64,000 nucleotides of DNA. Source: Candidatus Villigracilis vicinus (GTDB lineage: Bacteria; Chloroflexota; Anaerolineae; Anaerolineales; Villigracilaceae). Where the stretch lies: NCBI GenBank assembly GCA_016721315.1, contig JADKIL010000018.1:57056-121055 (forward strand), read 5' to 3'. Made by a program: the position numbers and the translations under genes. Below the pieces are notes generated by a model. The model searched no databases, had not been told where the DNA came from, and saw only the letters and a program-made list of their open reading frames with translations. Below, in pieces: positions 1-8,246 of this stretch; the first letter of the stretch is position 1, and each line of letters begins with the position of its first letter.

Positions 1-2
1 AC

Positions 3-608
3 GCTATTATCTTCGACCTTGGGAACGTCCTCGTCGGCTGGGACGCCTTTTTGCTTTATAAACGCTTCTTTCCAGATCGTGAAACGGTCGACCGATTCCT
101 AGAGGAGATTCGTTTCCTCGAGTGGAATGCAAAACAGGATGCCGGGCGTCCATTCAAAGAAGGCGTCGCAGAGCTTTCAAATCAATTTCCACATTACTCT
201 GAATTAATTCAGGCATACGACACTTATTGGGAAGAAAGCCTGACCGAGCCATATTACGAAAGCATAGAGATCGTCCACGCCTTGAAAGATGCGGGCTGGC
301 GGTTGTATCTATTAAGTAACTTCTCTTTGGAGAAGTTCAAGCTTATTGAACATAAATATCCGGTCTTGGAGTGTTTTGATCTCAAGATCATTTCTGGCGA
401 GCAAAAAACCGTAAAACCAGAAGCAGAGATCTTTCACATCACCTTGCAAAAAATTGGACGCAAGGCAGAAGAATGCCTTTTCATAGACGACTCTCTTCCC
501 AATATCGAAACTGCCGGTCAGCTGGGCTTTCAAACTATTCACTTCCAGTCCCCCACCCAACTAAGGCAGGACTTAATCACTCTCGGAATCAAAGGAATCA
601 CTTCATGA
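3..608 (+). CDS. HAD-superfamily hydrolase, 5' end cut off by the window
   Basis: A haloacid-dehalogenase-type phosphohydrolase whose start lies upstream of the window. The open frame begins at base 3 and reads AIIFDLGNVLVGWD, the HAD motif I in the DLGNVL form seen in the YihX / epoxide-hydrolase N-terminal subgroup; here the second catalytic Asp of the usual DxD is replaced (D-L-G-N). Motif II is the LYLLSNFS segment near base 310, the motif III lysine is in KTVKPEAEIF near base 410, and motif IV is the acidic pair in CLFIDDSLPNI near base 480. Only a few residues should be missing, since motif I is normally within 10 residues of the start. The stop overlaps the ATG of the downstream prenyl synthase (ATGA), so the two are probably co-translated. 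The substrate cannot be told from sequence. Confidence 0.88.
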   Translation, partial: AIIFDLGNVLVGWDAFLLYKRFFPDRETVDRFLEEIRFLEWNAKQDAGRPFKEGVAELSNQFPHYSELIQAYDTYWEESLTEPYYESIEIVHALKDAGWRLYLLSNFSLEKFKLIEHKYPVLECFDLKIISGEQKTVKPEAEIFHITLQKIGRKAEECLFIDDSLPNIETAGQLGFQTIHFQSPTQLRQDLITLGIKGITS

Positions 609-1639
609 GTAACACACTTCAACAAAGTATGTTCGATGCCATTGAGACAGAATTGAAACAACAGGTGAACCGGTTGGATCAACCGCATACTCAACCTTTC
701 CATGAGATGCTCACCTATCATATGGGCTGGACGGGAGAGGGGGCAGGCGCTCAGGCAGCCGGGAAGCGTATTCGTCCATTGCTTACTTTGCTTTCAGTGG
801 CTTCAATAGAAAATAAAAAGGAAGCTAATGGCAGTAATAATTGGCTACACGCAGTTTCATTAGCCGCATCTATCGAACTCGTGCATAACTTTTCACTTGT
901 TCATGATGATATCCAGGATAACTCAGAACTGCGTCGAGGCAGAAAAACCGCTTGGGTCAAATGGGGCGCGCCAATGGCGATCAATGTTGGTGATGCCTTA
1001 TTCGTCATTGCAAATCAGGCGGCTCTTAGTTTGAAAGCACATTACCCTGCAGAAATAGTCGTACGCGCAGCCGAAATATTGAATAACTGCTGTCTTGATC
1101 TGACCCGTGGTCAGTTTCTCGATATGTCTTATGAAGAACGCAATGATCTTACGATGGAAGATTATTGGCCCATGATTGGTGGTAAAACCTCTGCCCTACT
1201 CTCTGCTTGCACCCAAATCGGAGCTCTTCTTGGCTACGCGCAAGAAGAGGCAATAGAAAATTATCGGCTGTTTGGATATCACCTTGGACTCGCATTCCAG
1301 GTTCAGGATGATGTGTTAGGCATTTGGGGTGACGAATCCGTAACGGGTAAATCTGCGGCGAGTGATCTGGTCGAAGGAAAAAACTCACTGCCTGTCTTAT
1401 TCGCTCTTGAGAAAAAAGGAGAGTTTTCCAAACGCTGGAGGCAGGGACCGATCAGACAGGATGAGGTTGGGTATGTGTCGGGACTTCTTGAAAATGAAGG
1501 CGCAAAACTTTATGCGGAGAAAACTTCTGAAGACCTAACCCAGAAAGCACTTGGTTACTTAAAGGATGCCGCCCCGCAGGGAGAAGCTGGAAAGGCGATC
1601 CTTGGGCTGGCAAACACGCTCTTAAAACGCAAACAATAA
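605..1639 (+). CDS. Polyprenyl diphosphate synthase (isoprenoid synthase, IspA/GGPPS family)
   Basis: A 344-residue trans-isoprenyl diphosphate synthase, which condenses isopentenyl diphosphate with an allylic diphosphate in the cytoplasm. The first Asp-rich motif is in LVHDDIQDNSELRRGR (DDxxD followed by RRG) and the second is FQVQDDVLGIWGD. The GKRIRP segment after about residue 55 is the usual IPP-binding region, and the GKTSAL segment near base 1180 is also typical. The FQVQDDxLGIWGD form is common in Chloroflexota, Actinobacteria and cyanobacteria; chain length of the product is not predictable by eye. I chose ATG 605, which overlaps the upstream HAD stop; a longer in-frame reading back to 473 would run inside the HAD gene and is not supported. 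Confidence 0.93.
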   Translation: MSNTLQQSMFDAIETELKQQVNRLDQPHTQPFHEMLTYHMGWTGEGAGAQAAGKRIRPLLTLLSVASIENKKEANGSNNWLHAVSLAASIELVHNFSLVHDDIQDNSELRRGRKTAWVKWGAPMAINVGDALFVIANQAALSLKAHYPAEIVVRAAEILNNCCLDLTRGQFLDMSYEERNDLTMEDYWPMIGGKTSALLSACTQIGALLGYAQEEAIENYRLFGYHLGLAFQVQDDVLGIWGDESVTGKSAASDLVEGKNSLPVLFALEKKGEFSKRWRQGPIRQDEVGYVSGLLENEGAKLYAEKTSEDLTQKALGYLKDAAPQGEAGKAILGLANTLLKRKQ

Positions 1640-1671
1640 CAAGTGGCAGAGCGAGACGGTGAATATCGGGC

Positions 1672-1701
1672 TTGACATAGCTTTTCAGCCTAACGTATAA
1701 T
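1672..1701 (+). promoter_or_regulatory. Sigma-70-type promoter of the tRNA-Gly gene
   Basis: TTGACA (1672-1677) and TATAAT (1696-1701) are both exact consensus hexamers, 18 bases apart. The predicted start, near 1708, lies about 9 bases before the tRNA, which fits a single-gene stable-RNA unit. Confidence 0.85.
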
Positions 1702-1716
1702 CCCGCCGTTGTTTAT

Positions 1717-1787
1717 GCGGGTGTAGTTCAGTGGTAGAACATGTGCTTCCCAAGCACAATACGCGGGTTCGATTCCCGCCACCCGCT
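1717..1787 (+). tRNA. tRNA-Gly (anticodon CCC)
   Basis: A complete cloverleaf of 71 bases. The acceptor stem is GCGGGTG paired with CACCCGC, followed by discriminator T at 1787. The D-arm contains AGTTCAGTGGTAGAAC. The anticodon stem TGTGC/GCACA closes the loop TTCCCAA, giving anticodon CCC (reads GGG). The T-arm is GCGGG-TTCGATT-CCCGC. The 3' CCA is not encoded. Confidence 0.96.
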
Positions 1788-1791
1788 CAAA

Positions 1792-1822
1792 AAAAGCCGA
1801 GGAAATTTCCACCTCGGCTTTT
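1792..1822 (+). terminator. Rho-independent terminator after tRNA-Gly
   Basis: An 11-bp stem AAAAGCCGAGG / CCTCGGCTTTT with a short AT-rich loop begins four bases after the tRNA and ends in a T run. It separates the tRNA from the downstream signalling cluster. Confidence 0.85.
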
Positions 1823-1909
1823 CGTTATGCTATACTAGTCACACAAACTATATCAAGTTGTAAGGTAGCTGTCATGATGACGTGTCAGCAGTAAAGTAAA
1901 ATTTTGCGT

Positions 1910-1915
1910 GGAGAG
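1910..1915 (+). promoter_or_regulatory. Ribosome binding site that fixes the start of the first receiver gene
   Basis: GGAGAG lies 8 bases before ATG 1924, which is the first gene of the large signalling cluster. A TATACT at 1831-1836 could be a -10 box for the cluster but has no convincing -35, so I do not call a promoter. Confidence 0.6.
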
Positions 1916-1923
1916 TACCAGGC

Positions 1924-2316
1924 ATGCCAGACCATGGACGTGGAACCATTTTGTATGTAGAAGATAACCCTGATAATCGAAATTTAATTAGAAGGGTACT
2001 GAACGCGGAGGGGTACGCAATGGTGGAGGCTGCCCATGCCGAACAAGCCTTCAAAAAACTCGAAAATGAGAATATTGATCTGATCCTGATGGATATTAAT
2101 ATGCCTGACATGGATGGATATACCCTGACGGCAAAGATCAAGAAGATGGAAAAATATAAAAACATCCCAATTGTGGCTGTAACAGCCAATGTGATGCGCG
2201 GAGATCGGGAAAAATCTCTTGAAGCAGGATGCGATGGCTATATCCAAAAGCCGATCGATATTGATACTCTCGCCCTGCAGGTCGAACGCTTCATCACAAG
2301 GAGAACCAATGCCTGA
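1924..2316 (+). CDS. Stand-alone response regulator receiver (CheY/DivK-like)
   Basis: A 130-residue single-domain receiver with no output domain. It accepts a phosphoryl group from a histidine kinase and acts by protein contact. The acidic pocket is the EDN of ILYVEDNPDNRNL (residues about 9-17), the phospho-acceptor Asp is in LILMDINMPDMDGY (near residue 56), the conserved Thr is in VAVTANVM and the Lys in GYIQKPID. The spacing and the EDNPDN / MDINMPDMDG wording match the DivK-like class. It is the first gene of the receptor cluster and its end overlaps the next receiver by 8 bases, so the two receivers are probably translated together. The likely cognate kinase is the hybrid kinase at the far end of the cluster (inference). 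Confidence 0.93.
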   Translation: MPDHGRGTILYVEDNPDNRNLIRRVLNAEGYAMVEAAHAEQAFKKLENENIDLILMDINMPDMDGYTLTAKIKKMEKYKNIPIVAVTANVMRGDREKSLEAGCDGYIQKPIDIDTLALQVERFITRRTNA

Positions 2317-2767
2317 CCAAGAACCAACCCCAGCTGTTTCAGATACCCAACCCATACGCAAGCCGACCATTCCAAAAGATGCGGCAGTGCTTGTGGTGGA
2401 AGATAATGTCTCGAATTTCGTTTTGATCGCCCGTATGCTCGGTTATCTGGGCATTCATTGCGAATGGAAAACCTCCGGTTACGAAGTGGTTGAGTATGCT
2501 GACACCCTGCCGCGACTGGATCTAATCCTTATGGATATCCGCCTGCCATATGAAGATGGGTACGGCGCGCTAAAAAAGATCCGCGCGTCAGAGCGTTTTA
2601 AATCGGTTCCCATCATCGCTGTTACGGCAGAAGCCAGCCATGAACAAATGAAAAAAGCAAAAGAATCCGGGTTCGATGGTTTTCTAGGCAAGCCGCTTGA
2701 TCCGGATCGTTTCCCCGACCAAATTCGCCGGATATTAAACGGAGAACCAGTCTGGGAATTTAGTTAG
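2309..2767 (+). CDS. Second stand-alone response regulator receiver
   Basis: A 152-residue protein: a Pro/Thr-rich N-terminal leader of about 28 residues followed by one receiver domain. Acidic residues are in VLVVEDNVSNFVLI, the phospho-acceptor Asp in LILMDIRLPYEDGY, the Thr in IAVTAEAS and the Lys in GFLGKPLD. No output domain follows. The start at ATG 2309 is set by an AAGGAG at 2298-2303; a longer in-frame reading from 2219 would run inside the first receiver gene and is rejected. The gene ends 17 bases before the first receptor gene. Paired receivers heading a receptor series suggest a branched or competing phospho-output (inference). Confidence 0.93.
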   Translation: MPDQEPTPAVSDTQPIRKPTIPKDAAVLVVEDNVSNFVLIARMLGYLGIHCEWKTSGYEVVEYADTLPRLDLILMDIRLPYEDGYGALKKIRASERFKSVPIIAVTAEASHEQMKKAKESGFDGFLGKPLDPDRFPDQIRRILNGEPVWEFS

Positions 2768-2784
2768 TGTTAAAATTTTGCTAA

Positions 2785-5700
2785 ATGACCATCCCTGCTG
2801 CGCCCAAGTATGAAACTCAAAAAGGAAAGCCCATAAGCAGTCTTACGAGCACCCTCGTCAGGACGCTTCTGGTCTTTACATTTATTCCGCTTGCCTTGAT
2901 GGCGGGCACGGCTTATTTCCGTGCCCGTAGCTTATTAAAGGAACAGGCAAACCATCAACTTGAAAGCCTGCTTGTAAATCAGGTTCAAGTGATCCACGAT
3001 GGCGTACAAGCCAGGGAAAATAACTTAAGAGAAATACTCGAAAAAGAAAATACTTCTCCCCTGATCGAAGCGGTCTTGCAGACTAACTCACAAAGTGATC
3101 AGTTCCGCACAATCCGGAGTGATTTTTTTAATAACCTACTTAACAAGGATTCCGAAGGGAGATTCAACGGCTTCGACGAACTCATCCTGGTAGACTCCGA
3201 GGGCGTTGTAAGGCTCGCTAGTAATGAAGCTTGGCAGGGTGCAACCCTGTCCCCCACCCTGCTGGAATTTGAAGACACACAGTCGAAACTTTCGAACGGG
3301 CTCTCACCACTACCTGGAAATGAACTCGTTCTGATCACGGCGGTCAAATATAAAACGGAGAGCGCGCCGTTTCTTGCTGTACTGATCGGCATTACAAAAG
3401 GCGACGCCTTGCAGCAACTACTTCGCCCGCTCAATATCGCTCCATATGCAAGCACTTATTTCATAACTTCAGCCGATGATACCTTTACAGCAAATCACGA
3501 AACGGGTGTGTTTGCCCACTACGACATGGAAACCGAAGCCAAAGCCCGGTTCTGGTCGGAATTAAATTCAATACAGGGACAGGCTGAACAGCCGTCTTCC
3601 ACACTTGAACTTAAACTAAACGAAACAAGTGTCATTGCTCAAGTGCAGTGGGTACCCATCCTTCAAAGCGGGGTCGTACTTGCAATTGAGACATCAACGA
3701 TCTTTGCCCAGATCAACAGCCTTACACCATTCACGATTCTGCTTGTACTGGGTACCATCAGCGCCATGGGAGTCGTCCTGTATTACGGGACAAGGCGCGT
3801 GATTAAACCACTGCAATCCTTATCTTCCAAAACTCGAAAATTCGCCGAGGGAGATTTAAGCCAGCGCATTGAGATATTGAATAGCAACGACGAAATCGGG
3901 CAGCTTTCACAATCTTTCAATTACCTTGCCGACCAAATCGAAGACAATTACAAGTCACTTGAGCGAAAAGTAGAAGAACGCACCTTGCAGATCCGCACAG
4001 CAGCTGAGGTGGCGCAAAGTATCACGACCATCCCAAACCTTGACGCAATGCTAAAGAAGACGGTTGAATTACTGGTACAACAATTTAATTTCTATCAGTC
4101 CAGCATTTTTCTGATGGATCGAAGCAGAAAAAATATTGAGTTTAAATCCGGTTTTGGCTCTGCTACGCAAGGTTTATTGGAACAAAAATACAGCCTTCCT
4201 GTCGGATCGAATTCGATCATCGGTTGGGTGGCGGCAAACAACAAACACAGGGTCGCTTCAGATACCGCAGATGATGAACTACACCTGACAAACGAACTCA
4301 TGCCGGAAACAAGGTCAGAGGCTTGTGTACCCATCTCACTACATAACCTAGTTCTGGGTGTGTTGGATGTTCAAAGTACTCAACCAGAGGCGTTCAGCTC
4401 AGATGCGATTCTCATGTTACAAACGCTTGCAAGCCAAATCGCAGCGGCAATCCAAACCGCAAGTCTCGCGGAATCGAGCCAGATCAACTTCCAGGAACTG
4501 GACCGACTCTACCGCTCCAGCCGCCTGATCGCTGAAGCAAAGGATGAGGCAGATATCCTGCGGGTTGGCGGTCAAATCTTAAAGGGCTCCCCCTACCCCA
4601 TCGTCCTCTTCAAAACATCCAACGGATTCTTAAAGGTTGCCGCAGTCTCAGATGTAATTCGCGCCGATATCCCCACAAACATACAGCAAAATGGCATTCA
4701 GTCGAGCCAACAAGAGTTGAAGGATTATCTGTCTCACGGTGCTGTTTCGTCTTCCAGTGCAAGCGCCGATCTACCCAAAGCATTTAAAGAGACTCTTCGC
4801 GCATTAGATCTGTTGAACGCGGTATTCCTGCCGATCAACGGGCGGGATTCGCTGGAAGCTGTGATAATGATCGGATCCAGACAGCAAACCCTTTCCATGG
4901 CAACGCTGCAACCGTATGAAAATCTCGTAGACCTTATGTCTGTAACAATCCAGCGCGCAAAGGCTGTGGTCGAAACAGAAAAACACTTAAGCGAAGTGGA
5001 ATCTCTCGCTTCAATGAATGAGTTGATCTCATCTACTTCAGATATTCAAGGGTTTTTCCATGCCTTGCTGGGCAAGATCCAGCAGATTATTGGCGATTAC
5101 AACCTGATCGTAGCAACGTACGATGAAGAAAACAACTCCGTCCAGATCCCCTTCAGTTATGAGAATGGAAAAATCCTATCCATCCCGTCGTTTCCGCTGG
5201 GTGAAGGATTAACTTCTATTTTGATCCGTACGCGCCAGCCATTGTTGCTGGTAAAAGATACAGAGAAAAAAGCAGTGGAACTTGGCGCAAAAGTGGTTGG
5301 CAAGCCTGCAAAATCATGGATGGGTGCCCCCATGATCGTTCAAGGAGTTGTACTCGGTGCATTGGTCATTCAAGACCTTGAACATGAAGAAGCATTCAAT
5401 GAAGATGATATGAAATTCTTCACTACGGTTGCGAGCCAGGTTGCAGGCGTCATTAAAAGCGTACAACTCCTGGACGAAAGCAAGCAACGAGCCATTCAAA
5501 TTGAAACGGCTGCGGAAATTGCACGCGACATCAGCGGGTCATTAAATCTGGATGAACTTTTGAACAAAGCGGTCAACTTGATCCGCGAACGGTTCAATTT
5601 CCATCACGCCGGCATCTTCCTTCTGGATCTGCCCGGTGAATTTGCCATCATTCGTGAAGCCACGGGTGAAGCTGGGGCGCAAATGAAGCGTCAGGGACAC

Positions 5701-6663
5701 AAGATCGGGGTCGGTTCGAAATCGATCGTGGGATATGTCACTGGAAAAGGCGAAACGCTGATCGTAAGTGATACGACAAAAGATTTGACCTACTACCCTA
5801 ACCCGCTTCTGCCTGAAACCCGGGCTGAAGTTGCCATTCCATTGCGAGTCGGTGAACGGATCCTGGGTGCGCTCGATGTGCAAAGCACACAGCCGTATGC
5901 ATTCCATGAAGATAACCTACGCAGTTTGCAGATTCTCGCAGATCAATTGGCGATCGCGGTTGCGAATACTGAACTGTTCGCTGAGACTCAAGAACATCTC
6001 TCTCAGCATCGCTTATTGCATCACATTACTTCCTCTGCAGCTTCGGGGACCACTCTTGAAGAGGCTCTTGAAAGTGCGGTCAGTGGTCTTCAAGTAACGC
6101 TTGGCGGCGACAGGGTTATGATCCTTCTGGTAGACCGCGAAAAACGCGTGCTGGAAGTGAAAGCTGCAGTTGGTTATGCGGAAGATATCAGTACCATGAA
6201 GGTTGAGGTAGGAAAAGGCATCACCGGCTGGGTTGCTGCGCACAGACGCCCTCTACGCCTTCGTGATGTCAGTGAAGACTCCCGATATATTGAAACCAGC
6301 CCGAACACCCGGTCTGAATTAGCCATTCCATTGATCTATAGAAACGAAATTCTGGGTGTGATCAATGTGGAAAGTGAACAGGCAGATGCCTATTCAGAGA
6401 ACGATGAGGAAATGCTTGGCACGCTTGGCGGCAGCCTGGCAGCAGTGATCGCAAATGCCCGGTTGTTGGAGCAGATCAGGGCGCAGTCTGAACGCGAACG
6501 TCTGATCAATGAGATCACAGCCCGAATCCGCAGGTCTTCCGACGTTCAGTCAATTCTTCAGACAACCGCAGGCGAGATCGCAAGAGTTACCGGCGCTCGG
6601 TACACAAAGATCCAGGTGGATCCAAAACCCGGCGAATCCACGCGTGAAGAGAGTCAATCATGA
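2785..6663 (+). CDS. Membrane receptor A: Cache-like sensor, HAMP, five GAF domains, no output
   Basis: A 1,292-residue protein. Residues ~23-47 form a membrane helix, ~48-312 a Cache-like extracytoplasmic sensor, ~313-337 a second helix, ~335-388 a HAMP domain ending in DDEIGQLSQSFNYLADQI, then a coiled coil. Five GAF or GAF-like repeats follow at about 412-565, 573-720, 735-890, 905-1,063 and 1,075-1,230, and a 55-residue C-terminal tail. There is no HisKA, HATPase, GGDEF or methyl-accepting region, so any signal must pass by protein contact. It is the largest member of the receptor series and carries three GAFs more than the rest. GAF4 (MKRQGHKIGVGSKSIVGYV) resembles the last GAF of the hybrid kinase downstream. 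Its stop overlaps the next ATG (ATGA at 6660). Confidence 0.88.
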   Translation: MTIPAAPKYETQKGKPISSLTSTLVRTLLVFTFIPLALMAGTAYFRARSLLKEQANHQLESLLVNQVQVIHDGVQARENNLREILEKENTSPLIEAVLQTNSQSDQFRTIRSDFFNNLLNKDSEGRFNGFDELILVDSEGVVRLASNEAWQGATLSPTLLEFEDTQSKLSNGLSPLPGNELVLITAVKYKTESAPFLAVLIGITKGDALQQLLRPLNIAPYASTYFITSADDTFTANHETGVFAHYDMETEAKARFWSELNSIQGQAEQPSSTLELKLNETSVIAQVQWVPILQSGVVLAIETSTIFAQINSLTPFTILLVLGTISAMGVVLYYGTRRVIKPLQSLSSKTRKFAEGDLSQRIEILNSNDEIGQLSQSFNYLADQIEDNYKSLERKVEERTLQIRTAAEVAQSITTIPNLDAMLKKTVELLVQQFNFYQSSIFLMDRSRKNIEFKSGFGSATQGLLEQKYSLPVGSNSIIGWVAANNKHRVASDTADDELHLTNELMPETRSEACVPISLHNLVLGVLDVQSTQPEAFSSDAILMLQTLASQIAAAIQTASLAESSQINFQELDRLYRSSRLIAEAKDEADILRVGGQILKGSPYPIVLFKTSNGFLKVAAVSDVIRADIPTNIQQNGIQSSQQELKDYLSHGAVSSSSASADLPKAFKETLRALDLLNAVFLPINGRDSLEAVIMIGSRQQTLSMATLQPYENLVDLMSVTIQRAKAVVETEKHLSEVESLASMNELISSTSDIQGFFHALLGKIQQIIGDYNLIVATYDEENNSVQIPFSYENGKILSIPSFPLGEGLTSILIRTRQPLLLVKDTEKKAVELGAKVVGKPAKSWMGAPMIVQGVVLGALVIQDLEHEEAFNEDDMKFFTTVASQVAGVIKSVQLLDESKQRAIQIETAAEIARDISGSLNLDELLNKAVNLIRERFNFHHAGIFLLDLPGEFAIIREATGEAGAQMKRQGHKIGVGSKSIVGYVTGKGETLIVSDTTKDLTYYPNPLLPETRAEVAIPLRVGERILGALDVQSTQPYAFHEDNLRSLQILADQLAIAVANTELFAETQEHLSQHRLLHHITSSAASGTTLEEALESAVSGLQVTLGGDRVMILLVDREKRVLEVKAAVGYAEDISTMKVEVGKGITGWVAAHRRPLRLRDVSEDSRYIETSPNTRSELAIPLIYRNEILGVINVESEQADAYSENDEEMLGTLGGSLAAVIANARLLEQIRAQSERERLINEITARIRRSSDVQSILQTTAGEIARVTGARYTKIQVDPKPGESTREESQS

Positions 6664-8246
6664 AGTTACCCTTCAAACAGGATAATCCCTCAGAATCGCT
6701 TGGAACCACAGAAAGAGTCTATGCAGCATGGCGCGAGCGGTTCATCGTCCCGCTGCTGATCGGGACGATGATCTTCGGTGCCATCGCACTGTTGCCAGCG
6801 ATCATTGCATCTGACAGTATCTTGATCGATGGGATCTTTATAACAGCCTATTCGATCGTTGGACTAACCGCTATTAGCCGGGTTTCTTATACGATCCGCA
6901 TTGCTGCATTCCTCATCGGCATTTATGCGATTGCGCTTGGAGAGGTTATTAGTCTTGGAATCCTTGGCGATGGTCTGTTCTTCTTTTTGGCACTGGTTGT
7001 TTTTGCAACAATGCTACACTCGCCGCGCTCCGGGATCCTGTCGATCGCAGCCAGCATCCTTAGCTTTGTGATACTTGGCTGGCTAATGCTTTCAGGGCGG
7101 CTCATCCCGCTCAACCTAAATGCAACCCCGGCAAAATTTGAAGATTGGATCAGTGCTGGGGCAGCGCTTCTAATGTTCGGTGTTGTGATCATTATTGGCT
7201 TCCAACAATTGGAACGAGAGTTTACCCAAGCCCAGGGGCAGGTCGCCACGTCTCTCTCCGCGCTACGCGAAGAACGCAACAACCTCGAAACCAGGGTTCA
7301 GGAGCGCACCGTGCAATTGCGCCGCATCAATGAAGTGGGACGGGCAGTGGCTGCAATCCTTGAACTCAACGAGATCATCTCACTAACACCGAAGTTCATC
7401 CAAAATGAATTCGGCTTTTACTATACAGCGATCTATCTAATTGATCCATCAGGGCAATGGGCTGAACTTAAGGAAGCCGCGGGCGAAGCAGGCAAGATCA
7501 TGAAAGATAAAAAACAACGCTTCAGCCTCAACGGAAAGAGCATGGTTGCACAGGTATTGCGCACCAAAAGCGGACAGATACTGCATGATGCCAACCAGAT
7601 CCGGACGGATAACCCCATGTTCCCTTATACACGTTCGTTGATCATGGTGCCGTTAATCGTTGGTGATACCGTCCTTGGTTTGCTTGAAATGCATTCCTCC
7701 AAAGACAATGATTTTCTGCCGCAAGATCTGGATGCCTACCAAAATATGGCAAACGGTATAGCAATTGGCATCGAAAATGCCAATCTGTTCCAGGAAGCGC
7801 AAAAAAGTATTACAGAAATGCGCGCCACACAAAGACTATATCTGGAAAATGCGTGGACATCACTTGCCTCAGAAAAGTCATTAAACTATGCTCTCGGCGA
7901 TACTGATCAGGCTGAAAACTTCCCGCTTGAAGTACCTTTGGCATTACGCAACCAGACCATTGGTCAGATTCTTGCAGCGGGATCGAACGAATGGACAGCA
8001 GAACAAAAAGACCTGGTCGAGTCGATTGCAGAACAAGCTACGCTTGCCATCGAGAACGCGCGCCTGGTGGAAGAGAGCCGCTTCGCCGCATCACACGAAA
8101 GACTTACGAACGAGATTATTTCAAAGATCTGGGCGTCGCCAAACATGGACGGCATTCTGCAGACAACAGTGCGTGAATTAGGACGCAACCTGGAAGCTTC
8201 TGAGGTGGAGATCGAAGTTTCACTGGAGGATATGAATGAGGAATAA
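6660..8246 (+). CDS. Membrane receptor B: six-helix membrane sensor plus two GAF domains
   Basis: A 528-residue protein with about six hydrophobic helices in residues ~30-185 (MASE-like integral membrane sensor, family not identified), a coiled coil (~190-225), a complete GAF at ~225-378, a shorter divergent GAF at ~395-475 and the common C-terminal tail (~480-528, ending LGRNLEASEVEIEVS). No catalytic output domain is present. Translation starts at an ATGA overlap with receptor A and ends 11 bases inside receptor C. The first GAF (GEAGKIMKDKKQRFSLNGKS) belongs to the same sequence subgroup as receptor A GAF4 and the hybrid kinase rather than that of receptors D-K. The ligand is unknown. Confidence 0.87.
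   Translation: MKLPFKQDNPSESLGTTERVYAAWRERFIVPLLIGTMIFGAIALLPAIIASDSILIDGIFITAYSIVGLTAISRVSYTIRIAAFLIGIYAIALGEVISLGILGDGLFFFLALVVFATMLHSPRSGILSIAASILSFVILGWLMLSGRLIPLNLNATPAKFEDWISAGAALLMFGVVIIIGFQQLEREFTQAQGQVATSLSALREERNNLETRVQERTVQLRRINEVGRAVAAILELNEIISLTPKFIQNEFGFYYTAIYLIDPSGQWAELKEAAGEAGKIMKDKKQRFSLNGKSMVAQVLRTKSGQILHDANQIRTDNPMFPYTRSLIMVPLIVGDTVLGLLEMHSSKDNDFLPQDLDAYQNMANGIAIGIENANLFQEAQKSITEMRATQRLYLENAWTSLASEKSLNYALGDTDQAENFPLEVPLALRNQTIGQILAAGSNEWTAEQKDLVESIAEQATLAIENARLVEESRFAASHERLTNEIISKIWASPNMDGILQTTVRELGRNLEASEVEIEVSLEDMNEE

Noticed and set aside
312..1388. Minus-strand open frames opposite the HAD and prenyl synthase genes
   Set aside because: They are antisense shadows without recognisable motifs or ribosome sites, and the plus-strand genes are clear.
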